Shown: in pieces, positions 34,020 through 40,674 of the stretch | Position numbering within the stretch: the first letter of the stretch is position 1 | Layout: every line of letters begins with the position of its first letter | Assembly (NCBI RefSeq): GCF_001283065.1 | Contig: NZ_CDMK01000001.1 | Coordinates: 402,813-443,486 of the forward strand | Source of the DNA: Helicobacter heilmannii | GTDB taxonomy: Bacteria; Campylobacterota; Campylobacteria; Campylobacterales; Helicobacteraceae | Reading direction: 5' to 3' | DNA: 40,674 nucleotides | Translations under genes and position numbers: made by a program | Notes under the pieces: model-generated | Database searches by the model: none | What the model was told of the DNA's origin: nothing | The model's input: only the letters and a program-made list of their open reading frames with translations

Positions 34020-35330
34020 ATGTTTTTTGGCAATAAGGATCTGACGGCACAATTAGAAAAGAAGGATGCAGAAATCAAAACCTTAGAAAAGAAGTTAGAT
34101 TTTTACCAACAACTCGTAGATTTATGCGGACACATGGGCTTTATTGGCATTAAGGATCACAAGATCGTGTTTAAAAATGGCGATGTGGTGGATTTGGCCG
34201 GGATCGACACCAAGGCAAGCGACCTTAGCAACCCCAATCAAGACTTTAGTCTGAATAACCGTCTTTATAAGACCAAGAGCAAGCGCATCGATGACACACT
34301 TTACCATTCCATCACAGAAACCGTTGACCTGCTCACAGAGTGTGGCAGAAATGGCATTTTTAATCTCTATTACACGGGCATGCGTGAGGGACTGGAGGGT
34401 TTGCAGGGCACGATGCAAGAAATCTTTAAGGGTACAGATGAGCTTTCCCATGCCGCAACGAGCGGGGGGGAGCACTCTCAAAGCGTCATTGATAAGGTGG
34501 TGAAGGCGAGCGAAAACATCAATGGTCTATATGAGAAAATGCAAAACGCCACCTCTTTGGCAGACTCGCTCAACCAACGCAGCAGCGAAATTACACAGGT
34601 GATTTCTTTGATCGATGACATCGCTGAGCAAACCAACCTACTTGCCCTCAATGCTGCCATTGAAGCTGCTCGCGCGGGCGAGCATGGCCGCGGCTTTGCT
34701 GTGGTGGCCGATGAGGTGCGCAAACTGGCTGAAAAAACCCAAAAGGCGACTAAAGAGATCGCCGTGGTGGTCAAATCCATGCAACAAGAGGCCAGCGACA
34801 TCCAAAGCAACACCCACGACACTAATGCCATCGCCGAGGTGATCAAAACCGATGTGGAGAATATCAGGGGCATTGCCCAAGCCAATGTGAACACTGCCGC
34901 CGCCGCCAAATATTCCATCGAAAACCTCAATAATCTAGTTTTTTGTGGACTGGCTAAAACCGACCATGTTGTCTATAAGGCGAATTTATACGGTGTGGTC
35001 TTTGACATCCCCAATAACTTTAAAATCGTGGATGGACACAATTGTCGCTTGGGCAAATGGTATTACGAGGGCGATGGTAAAGAACACTTCAGCAACACCC
35101 CAAGCTACCGCTCTTTAGAGCCCTGCCACAACACCCTACACGAGGATGCCAACAACCTAGTCGCCATGCTCAAAGACCGCATGCATATAACCTCTGATGC
35201 GATTGAAAAGTCCATCAGTGCTGTGGAACAACACTCTAAAAATGTCCGCGATGCTATCAACAAAATGTTTGAAGAAAAACAAGCAGAATTGCGCAAAGAA
35301 ATCGACAATCTCTTGGGCACCAACCAGTAG
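34020..35330 (+). CDS. tlpD: Soluble chemoreceptor TlpD
   Basis: Cytoplasmic energy/redox-sensing chemoreceptor, 436 residues, no membrane segment. An N-terminal coiled coil (2-35) leads into the signalling domain. Its hairpin tip ([20 protein letters not shown], then [20 protein letters not shown], 198-240) is essentially invariant. A C-terminal CZB zinc-binding domain supplies His316 (TDHVVYK), Cys342 ([10 protein letters not shown]), and His370/His374 (CHNTLH). It matches H. pylori HP0599 in plan and wording. ATG 34020 is preferred over a TTG at 34005 that lies inside the ribosome binding region. bioF follows immediately, as in H. pylori (HP0598). Confidence 0.95.
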   Translation: MFFGNKDLTAQLEKKDAEIKTLEKKLDFYQQLVDLCGHMGFIGIKDHKIVFKNGDVVDLAGIDTKASDLSNPNQDFSLNNRLYKTKSKRIDDTLYHSITETVDLLTECGRNGIFNLYYTGMREGLEGLQGTMQEIFKGTDELSHAATSGGEHSQSVIDKVVKASENINGLYEKMQNATSLADSLNQRSSEITQVISLIDDIAEQTNLLALNAAIEAARAGEHGRGFAVVADEVRKLAEKTQKATKEIAVVVKSMQQEASDIQSNTHDTNAIAEVIKTDVENIRGIAQANVNTAAAAKYSIENLNNLVFCGLAKTDHVVYKANLYGVVFDIPNNFKIVDGHNCRLGKWYYEGDGKEHFSNTPSYRSLEPCHNTLHEDANNLVAMLKDRMHITSDAIEKSISAVEQHSKNVRDAINKMFEEKQAELRKEIDNLLGTNQ

Positions 35331-36440
35331 TTGTACACCCACGCCCTCAATGCCTTAAAAAAGGCGCATTTGTACAGAAAACGCCATCTCTACCCCCCCC
35401 ATCTAGCCGACTTTGCTTCTAACAACTACTTAGGGCTTAGCGGGCGTAAGGATTTGTTGCAAAAAACTTTTGAGCTTTTGCAAGCACAACCCCCCCACGC
35501 CCCCAAAGCGTCCATGTTAGTGAATGGCTACCACTCTTTGCACCACGAGTTAGAGAGTTATTTATGCCAGCTTTTGGGTTTTGAGGCGTGCGTGTTGGTG
35601 GGAAGTGGATTTTTGGGCAATGTGGCTTTGATCGAGGCACTTGTGCGTAAAAACGACCTGCTCTTTATGGATGCACACTACCATGCCAGTGGACAGTTCA
35701 TCGCTAAAAAATCTCACAACACAATTTTTTTTAAGCACAATGACCCCAAGGATCTACAAGCCAAGCTAGGACAGCATAAACCCAAGGGGCAGGTGTTGAT
35801 CGCCATTGAGGGGGTGTACTCCATGGATGGTCATATTGCGCCTTTAGAGATTTTAAAGCACGCTAGAGAGCACAATGCCTATTTAATTTTAGATGAGGCG
35901 CACAGCCTGGGCAGCATCGGGGCAAATTTAAAAGGGGTCTTGGAACACTACAATCTAAAACCCACAGAAAAAACGATTGTTTTGGGTACTTTTTCTAAAG
36001 CCTACGGCAGTTATGGGGCGTTCATTGGGGCAAGTGCCGAGATCGTGGATTTTCTGTGCAACCGCGCTAAAAGCATCATTTACACCACCAGTTTATCCGT
36101 GCTCGACACTGCTTTAAGCTTCGTGAATGTCCAAGAGATTTACAACGACCCAAGCCCCTTTGTGGCACTCTTAGAACAAATGCGTGGCTGTGTGGCTAGT
36201 TTTGGCTGGCACACCAAGAGCAATATTTTAACCCTACCTTTTGGCAATGTCCAAAGCTTGCTAACAACCCAAGAACAACTATTAGAAAAGGGGTTTATTT
36301 GCGGGGCGATCCGACCCCCCACAACTGAAAAGCCCTTGCTGCGCATAGGTTTAAACATCCAACCCACAAACACTCTAGAGCATTTAAAGTGCCTATGTCA
36401 AGCCTTGGGCATCAATTCCCCCTATTTTTTATTGGACTAG
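35331..36440 (+). CDS. bioF: 8-amino-7-oxononanoate synthase-type aminotransferase BioF
   Basis: PLP-dependent alpha-oxoamine synthase, first committed ring-forming branch of biotin synthesis. 369 residues: ASNNYLGLSG, VNGYHSLHHELE, VLVGSGFLGN, EGVYSMDGHIAPL, ILDEAHSLGSIG, and the PLP lysine in GTFSKAYGSYGAF. The start is a TTG that directly follows the tlpD TAG, so expression should depend on ribosomes finishing tlpD. A run of eight C (35393-35400) falls at codons 21-24. Slippage there would switch the gene off. A kbl-type ligase is the alternative reading, less likely. Confidence 0.9.
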   Translation: MYTHALNALKKAHLYRKRHLYPPHLADFASNNYLGLSGRKDLLQKTFELLQAQPPHAPKASMLVNGYHSLHHELESYLCQLLGFEACVLVGSGFLGNVALIEALVRKNDLLFMDAHYHASGQFIAKKSHNTIFFKHNDPKDLQAKLGQHKPKGQVLIAIEGVYSMDGHIAPLEILKHAREHNAYLILDEAHSLGSIGANLKGVLEHYNLKPTEKTIVLGTFSKAYGSYGAFIGASAEIVDFLCNRAKSIIYTTSLSVLDTALSFVNVQEIYNDPSPFVALLEQMRGCVASFGWHTKSNILTLPFGNVQSLLTTQEQLLEKGFICGAIRPPTTEKPLLRIGLNIQPTNTLEHLKCLCQALGINSPYFLLD

Positions 36441-36551
36441 GGCATGCAGTGTGGATGGGTGCTAGGCCTCACTCTAATTTTGATATTGAGGGCACCGGCG
36501 TTTTCGAGGTGCCACCACAGGTCTTAAGGTCTAATCGTTCCACCTTTTGGC

Positions 36552-37376
36552 TCAATTTAGTAAAAATACCTCGATCACTTCCTCGGCAGATTTACATAAA
36601 TAGGGTTCGTTGTCAAAGGATTCAATGAAATTGCTCAATTTGGCATGCACAAGGGGTGACCCGCCCTGTTGTTTTAAGACGGTGAAACAGCCATGCTTGT
36701 CAAAGTGGATCATCACGGACACAGGTTTTAGCAAACGGCCTTTTAGCTGGGTGTTTTCTAAGTTTTCTAGGATGTAAAGCCCCTGATCCTTAAAATATCG
36801 CTGTGTTATAAGAGAGCACTAGGAAATGTCTTGCCCCCCTCTAGATGCCCTAAAAGAGCACCTGTAAGCCACTGTGCCTTGCTAACTTCAAAAGCGCGGA
36901 CAAGGTCCGTGTCTTTGCTAAAAATCAAGATACAATCCACTGGCTTATTAAACAAATGGGCATATATTGAAGTGGTTGTTCTCATCGGTAAAATAGTCAA
37001 GGTCGCCCATATGCAAGGCAAAATACTGCTCTCAAGTAATCCTCTCATTGAAGCTTGCGATCCGCTTGTATTTTTGCAAGATTTTATGGAATTCCCCACT
37101 GCCACACACCGATTCTTCTATATTGTCTATGTGGATGGGTTTAGATACATATAAGAAAATGCGGTAAAGCTCCTCAAATTGAGGGTCTTGGAAGACAGGT
37201 TTTGTGTTTACAAAAAAGGTGAGAAAGACAAAAACACAATGCGGATCGTTGTAGCCAAACATATGGGCGAACTTCGCCAAATCTTCCGCATTTTCACCGC
37301 CTACCCCCTCCTTAGCCTTGGATACGAGGGGGCTTAACTCTTTTAGCAAATTCTCCCAATCCACGAAAATAGCCAC
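36552..37376 (-). pseudogene. Decayed NYN-domain protein gene
   Basis: Minus-strand remains of a NYN (PIN-like RNase) gene. It begins with the first family motif IFVDWENLL (37376 onward) and reads to TGA 37032. The frame continues sensibly past that stop (YFALHMGDLDYFTDEN). The second motif CILIFSKDTDLVRAFEV (about 36890-36950) is in another frame that ends near 36806. A third frame, 36800 to 36552, carries the C-terminus (LENTQLKGRLLKPVSVMIHFD, then EEVIEVFLLN). At least one nonsense and two frameshift changes are needed, so it is very likely inactive. No ribosome binding site of note. 36441-36551 contains nothing I can support. Confidence 0.7.
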
Positions 37377-37435
37377 TTTTTTATGTGTGCTCCTTAGATT
37401 AAAAACGGTATTTTAGCAGATTTAACACCCCAACC

Positions 37436-37491
37436 AAAAACGGGGGCTCCTTTGAATGTGGTCGAAGCTTGAAAAACTTTCCACGCCCCCG
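37436..37491 (-). terminator. Rho-independent terminator of amiF
   Basis: On the minus strand CGGGGGC (37491-37485) pairs with GCCCCCG (37447-37441), with inner GTGG/CCAC pairing. It is followed directly by TTTTT (37440-37436). It lies 28 bases after the amiF stop. Confidence 0.7.
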
Positions 37492-37518
37492 ATGAGAATG
37501 GAGCGTTTGAGAGAGGGA

Positions 37519-38523
37519 CTATTTGCCGAACCTTCCGCCCGTGGTGGGGTAGCCATAGATAGAGCCATCTTTAATTTTCATGTGGTCTTCCCAAGGCAGT
37601 TTGTATTTGCCCGCAGCCAAGTCTTTAATGTAGGTCAAGCCCGCATCGCTTTCGCCACCGGGTTTAGCTACATAACCGCGGTGGCCGAGGTTGTAAATAT
37701 TGTTTTCTAGGCCCCAACTTAGGCGGGCGTTGTCTGCCATTTTGGGATAGATTTCGCCGGTAACGATCTCCCATGGGTTTCTATGCCCTTGCACTAAGGT
37801 CGTGCCATCAAAGTTACAAATTTGCCCTTCCCCAAAGTAGTAAAAGACATTGTCATACCCAGCCAAATTCACGCTCACCGTGTACATGAGGTTATGCCAC
37901 GCGTTGGAGCGGTTGGTTAAAATCCATTGGTCGTTCACTTGTGTGCTGTAGCCGGAAATGCGGATGTAGACATTGCACCCTTTATAGGCAGCCTCTCGAG
38001 CAAGCTCGGGGATCATGCCATCGTGGCAGATACACACGGCAAGTTTAGAACCCCCGGGCCCATCGCATACGGGCATGCCCAAATCTCCGGGATACCAAGG
38101 CTCGATGGGGTTCCAGGGGAAGAGTTTGCGGTATTTTAAGATGATTTCACCTTGGGGGTTGATGATGATGGCGGTGTTGTAGGGGTTTTTGTTGGAGTCT
38201 GGATTGCGCTCCATAACAGAGAAGACCCCATACACTTTCGCTTCTTTACACGCCTGGGCGTACATTTCTGTCTCTTTGCCGGGTACATCACATAAAAACT
38301 CTTCGCTGAGCCATTTAGCGGTGTTTAACCCTTGCGTGCTGTACTCTGGGAAGATGATGAGCTCCACCCCGGGGTAGCCTGCCTTCGTGGCATGTAGGGT
38401 TCTAATGATGCTTTCAATGTTGTGGTCAATGTCCTTGCGGCTATTGACAATGGGGACAGGAAATTGGATTGCAACGACTAAAAAACCTTCAATGGGCTTA
38501 CCCATACTACCGATACTTCCCAT
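37519..38523 (-). CDS. amiF: Formamidase AmiF
   Basis: Hydrolyses formamide to formate and ammonia, adding to cytoplasmic ammonia for acid resistance and nitrogen supply. 334 residues, the same length as H. pylori AmiF. The nitrilase-family triad is at the same positions: Glu60 ([10 protein letters not shown]), Lys133 ([10 protein letters not shown]) and Cys166 ([10 protein letters not shown]). Further blocks such as [21 protein letters not shown] and [11 protein letters not shown] fit. ATG 38521-38523 follows AAAGGAGCACTTT. It is a single-gene unit with its own terminator. In H. pylori it is under Fur and acid control; I see no clear operator here. 38524-38658 is a divergent intergenic region. 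Confidence 0.97.
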   Translation of the reverse strand: MGSIGSMGKPIEGFLVVAIQFPVPIVNSRKDIDHNIESIIRTLHATKAGYPGVELIIFPEYSTQGLNTAKWLSEEFLCDVPGKETEMYAQACKEAKVYGVFSVMERNPDSNKNPYNTAIIINPQGEIILKYRKLFPWNPIEPWYPGDLGMPVCDGPGGSKLAVCICHDGMIPELAREAAYKGCNVYIRISGYSTQVNDQWILTNRSNAWHNLMYTVSVNLAGYDNVFYYFGEGQICNFDGTTLVQGHRNPWEIVTGEIYPKMADNARLSWGLENNIYNLGHRGYVAKPGGESDAGLTYIKDLAAGKYKLPWEDHMKIKDGSIYGYPTTGGRFGK

Positions 38524-38658
38524 AAAGTGCTCCTTTGGCTGTTGTTGTTATTTTTCTGTGCTTTGCAACACGCGGGCATGTTAGGATTGGATTCTTAACG
38601 CTGGGTAAATCGGGCTTGCTGTGCTAAAATAGCGGGGTTTTGTTGGATATGAGGATGG

Positions 38659-39723
38659 ATGATGAAATTTAGCGTGGCAGATATTTTTTGTGGGGCGGGG
38701 GGATTGAGCTATGGTTTTGCACAAAACCCTTTATTTGATTTGGTGTGGGCTTTAGACCACGATTCAAGCGCGCTTGCGAGTTACCAAAGCAACCACAAAA
38801 CCACCAAGACCATATGTAAGGACATTGCACAATTTTCAAAAGAAGAGTGTTTGGGTTATGGCTCGATTGATGTGTTGTTGGGCGGCCCTCCGTGCCAAAG
38901 TTACTCCACACTTGGCAAAAGACAGATGGACACTAGGGCGCATTTATTCCAAGAGTATTTAAAGATTTTGGCAGCAGTACACCCTAAGATTTTTTTATTT
39001 GAAAATGTCGTGGGTTTGCTCTCGATGCAAGGGGGCAAGCTTTTTCATTCTATCTGTGCTTGTTTTGCCCAAATGGGCTATCAAATTTATTCTAGAGTTC
39101 TCAACGCCATGCATTTTGGAGTCCCCCAAATTAGGCAAAGAGTGATCCTTGTGGGCGTTGATCACAGCTATCAAAAACCTTTTGTGTTCCCCAAACCAAC
39201 CCATGAAAAAGAATTTATCAATCTTAGATTGGCTTTAGATGATTTGCCACAAATTAAGAGCGGTGAGAGCGGCGATCATTTGGGTTATAGACACCCTGCC
39301 AATAACCCCTTTTTGGAGTTTGTGCGAGACAGCCCCACACTGAGCGAACACATAAGCCCCAAGAACAACCCTAGGCTTGTCCAAATCATGGAGGCGTTGC
39401 AAGATGGGCAAGACAAGAGAGATTTACCCCCAGCCCTACGCCCAAAGTCGGGTTACGCCAACACCTATGCCAAAATGCATTGGGAGCAACCCGCCCCCAC
39501 AATCACAAGAAATTTTGCCACACCCAGCAGCTCAAGATGCATACACCCTAGAGATTCTCGGGCTTTAAGCATTAGAGAGGGGGCAAGGCTACAAAGTTTC
39601 CCAGATAGCTATATTTTTTGTGGCAATGCAAGCGCAAAGAGATTGCAAATTGGCAATGCTGTTCCCCCACTTTTGAGCATTTCGCTAGCCCAGACAATTG
39701 GAGATTATTTACAGGAGTTGTAA
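38659..39723 (+). CDS. DNA (cytosine-5) methyltransferase of a type II restriction-modification system
   Basis: 354 residues with the ordered C5 motifs: I DIFCGAGGLSYGF (8-20), IV GGPPCQSYSTLGKRQ with catalytic Cys79, VI FENVVGLLS, and VIII QIRQRVILVGV. A variable target-recognition region (about 205-290) precedes IX (REGARLQSFPDSY) and X (LQIGNAVPPLL). It methylates the host DNA to protect it from the partner nuclease. Specificity cannot be told by eye. Two ATGs in a row (38659, 38662) follow GAGGATGG. A likely -10 TAAAAT lies near 38625. The stop is immediately followed by an ATG leading into the endonuclease region. Confidence 0.94.
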   Translation: MMKFSVADIFCGAGGLSYGFAQNPLFDLVWALDHDSSALASYQSNHKTTKTICKDIAQFSKEECLGYGSIDVLLGGPPCQSYSTLGKRQMDTRAHLFQEYLKILAAVHPKIFLFENVVGLLSMQGGKLFHSICACFAQMGYQIYSRVLNAMHFGVPQIRQRVILVGVDHSYQKPFVFPKPTHEKEFINLRLALDDLPQIKSGESGDHLGYRHPANNPFLEFVRDSPTLSEHISPKNNPRLVQIMEALQDGQDKRDLPPALRPKSGYANTYAKMHWEQPAPTITRNFATPSSSRCIHPRDSRALSIREGARLQSFPDSYIFCGNASAKRLQIGNAVPPLLSISLAQTIGDYLQEL

Positions 39724-39761
39724 ATGCTTGAGAACACAGATTTTAACAATACAGAGAAAGC

Positions 39762-40391
39762 TTGGGGTTTAAATCCCAACAAAATTTTAAGGCGTTTTTG
39801 AGTGCCAAGGACATTAAGCCACAAGTTGATTTTAGCTACATTGATGCGCTCAATGCTAGACTTTGTGAAATATTTAACAGACTCAATGGGATTTACTACA
39901 AGCCCCGCAACATAGAAGTCTTTTTGCAAGACTCGTTGTTTAGGGTCTATGAAATCATGAGAAAACAAGGCATTTTAGAAAAACTCACCAACCAAGGCAG
40001 ACGCAAGGAGGAGGTGTATTTTAGTTGGATGCGTGGGTATTTGATTTGTGCATTTTTTAAAGAGGCCTTAGCCACTATTTTTGATGTCCCCTTAGATGAA
40101 ATCCAAAATATCGGCGCAGATGACTTTTCTAATCTCGAAGTGTTTAAACGCACCCCTAAAGCGGATTTGCAAATTGGCACAACAAGGCTAGAAATCCAAA
40201 GCGGTTTTCAGGGTGTTAATGATATTAAAGCACATAAAGTGTGGGAAGCTAAAAGGGTTTTTGAAAAAGAGGGGCAAGAAACTTTAGCCATGCACATTGA
40301 CCTATTTAATGGGCAAGTGGCTCTTGTCAATCTCTCTAAGATTGAGGACAACCATGTAAATTGGATCATAAGGGCACAAATGGAGGGGTAG
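39762..40391 (+). CDS. Putative type II restriction endonuclease (5' end possibly frameshifted)
   Basis: 209 residues from TTG 39762. No family was recognised, but the gene follows a C5 methyltransferase with almost no gap. It also contains a PD-(D/E)xK-like core: PKADLQIGTTRLEIQSGFQG, with Asp and then Glu-x-Gln. An ATG at 39724, directly after the methylase stop, opens another frame encoding MLENTDFNNTEKAWGLNP before TGA at 39799-39801. It reads like the natural N-terminus. A one-base deletion near 39765-39790 would explain the split. If so, the nuclease is inactive or starts weakly at the TTG; GAGAAAG upstream could serve as its binding site. Confidence 0.65.
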   Translation: MGFKSQQNFKAFLSAKDIKPQVDFSYIDALNARLCEIFNRLNGIYYKPRNIEVFLQDSLFRVYEIMRKQGILEKLTNQGRRKEEVYFSWMRGYLICAFFKEALATIFDVPLDEIQNIGADDFSNLEVFKRTPKADLQIGTTRLEIQSGFQGVNDIKAHKVWEAKRVFEKEGQETLAMHIDLFNGQVALVNLSKIEDNHVNWIIRAQMEG

Positions 40392-40472
40392 ATGGTGTTT
40401 AACATAGATCCAAATGACTTTAAATGGTTGTTGCTCACCCCACCCCCTAAATTATCTGCCATGCTCCCTTAA
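40392..40472 (+). CDS. Small or truncated ORF after the restriction gene
   Basis: ATG follows the endonuclease stop directly (TAGATGG) and encodes 26 residues (MVFNIDPNDFKWLLLTPPP, then KLSAMLP). It looks like the beginning of a gene cut short, 26 bases before the insertion-element boundary. Function unknown; it may not be expressed. Confidence 0.3.
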   Translation: MVFNIDPNDFKWLLLTPPPKLSAMLP

Positions 40473-40498
40473 TCCACAGCCAAATTAGCTATGGGTGC

Positions 40499-40674
40499 TT
40501 GACACACACTCCCCATAACTAGAGTTAGCGGATTCTAACTCTAGCGGGGATCGTGGCTTCAAACCAGCTCCATGTTGGAGTCTTATACTCACTATTCTAA
40601 AGGTTAATACCCCAACCCAGGTGTTGCCCTTGATTGTGGCTTGGAAACCAGCCACTATCCAATACAAGAGCAAC
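40499..40674 (-). mobile_element. Right end of an IS200/IS605-family element (continues beyond the window)
   Basis: Read on the minus strand, the segment ends GGGGAGTGTGTGTCAA at 40499. A TCAA terminus after a GGGGAGT block is typical of IS605-type right ends. Just inside lies a hairpin: CTAGAGTTAG / CTAACTCTAG (40519-40528 and 40535-40544) with outer CCCC/GGGG (40511-40514, 40546-40549). The minus frame from 40673 to 40485 is open and could be the tail of tnpB overlapping its omega RNA. TnpB zinc-finger motifs would lie outside the window. Family assignment is by end structure only. Confidence 0.6.
40511..40549 (-). ncRNA. Terminal hairpin of a probable TnpB omega RNA
   Basis: A perfect 10-bp stem with a six-base loop and an outer 4-bp G-C clamp sits about 12 bases inside the element end. 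In IS605-type elements such a hairpin is both the transposase recognition structure and the 3' scaffold of the TnpB guide RNA. Host DNA at 40479-40498, read on the minus strand, would be the guide. Confidence 0.45.

Noticed and set aside
34464-34470. G7 run inside tlpD as a RepG target
   Set aside because: It lies deep in the coding region, whereas known RepG action is at 5' leaders; no further support.
36389-36628. 79-codon plus-strand ORF after bioF
   Set aside because: It overlaps bioF in another frame, has no family features, and runs antisense into the decayed NYN gene.
1-40674. CRISPR array
   Set aside because: No regularly spaced direct repeats with unique spacers were found; the only tandem repeats are the 14-bp pair, the TTTAAG hexamers and protein-level repeats.

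Overview
The window looks like a chromosome segment of a gastric, non-pylori Helicobacter (H. felis / H. heilmannii type). Many products are close to H. pylori proteins I know: HsrA, Fur, TlpD, FlgH, AmiF, NadE, ChePep and the PseF/G/H/I set. The order chePep-gmk-tatA-argS / nucT / Hor-type OMP / flgH-pse follows the H. pylori HP0319-HP0327 block. The segment also carries genes H. pylori lacks as far as I know: an octaheme cytochrome pair, TerD-family genes and a ClpX-like giant gene. All identifications are from reading the sequence; no searches were run.

Layout. 1-477 is the 5' part of a 23S rRNA gene on the minus strand. 786-5290 holds three consecutive open pieces that read as one roughly 1,500-residue gene: a membrane anchor, two copies of a large unknown module and a C-terminal ClpX-like AAA+ ATPase. 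It is interrupted by one in-frame TAA and by a 14-bp tandem duplication that shifts the frame. 5287-10405 is the putA-putP proline utilisation unit (minus). 10524-10884 is a four-tRNA cluster (minus: Pro, His, Arg, Arg). 11067-11681 is a lone CI/LexA-like repressor. 11777-13791 encodes a NapC-type tetraheme quinol dehydrogenase and an eight-CXXCH cytochrome that fits epsilonproteobacterial hydroxylamine-oxidoreductase-like nitrite reductase (haoCA). nadE and lpxK follow closely. 15516-18864 is a TerD / TerZ / double-HD / exported coiled-coil run.

18861-19625 is an unknown gene on the minus strand. mnmG-dapE follow on plus, then hsrA on minus. 23491-23565 is a small RNA that looks like RepG, the G-tract-binding riboregulator. 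23551-28144 (minus) is chePep-gmk-tatA-argS. 28227-33436 contains nucT, a Hor-family OMP (minus) and the flgH-pseF-pseG-pseH-pseI run, where pseudaminic acid synthesis for flagellin glycosylation is coupled to flagellar assembly. fur (minus) and tlpD-bioF (plus) diverge from one intergenic region. 36552-37376 is a decayed NYN-domain gene, and 37519-38523 is formamidase amiF with a clear terminator. 38659-40391 is a type II restriction-modification pair (C5 methyltransferase plus putative endonuclease). The window ends inside what looks like the right end of an IS200/IS605 element with an omega-RNA-like hairpin.

The strongest leads for something undescribed are the broken membrane-anchored ClpX-like giant protein with its duplicated module, the haoCA respiratory pair in a stomach Helicobacter, the RepG-like RNA, and the TerD/TerZ/double-HD operon.
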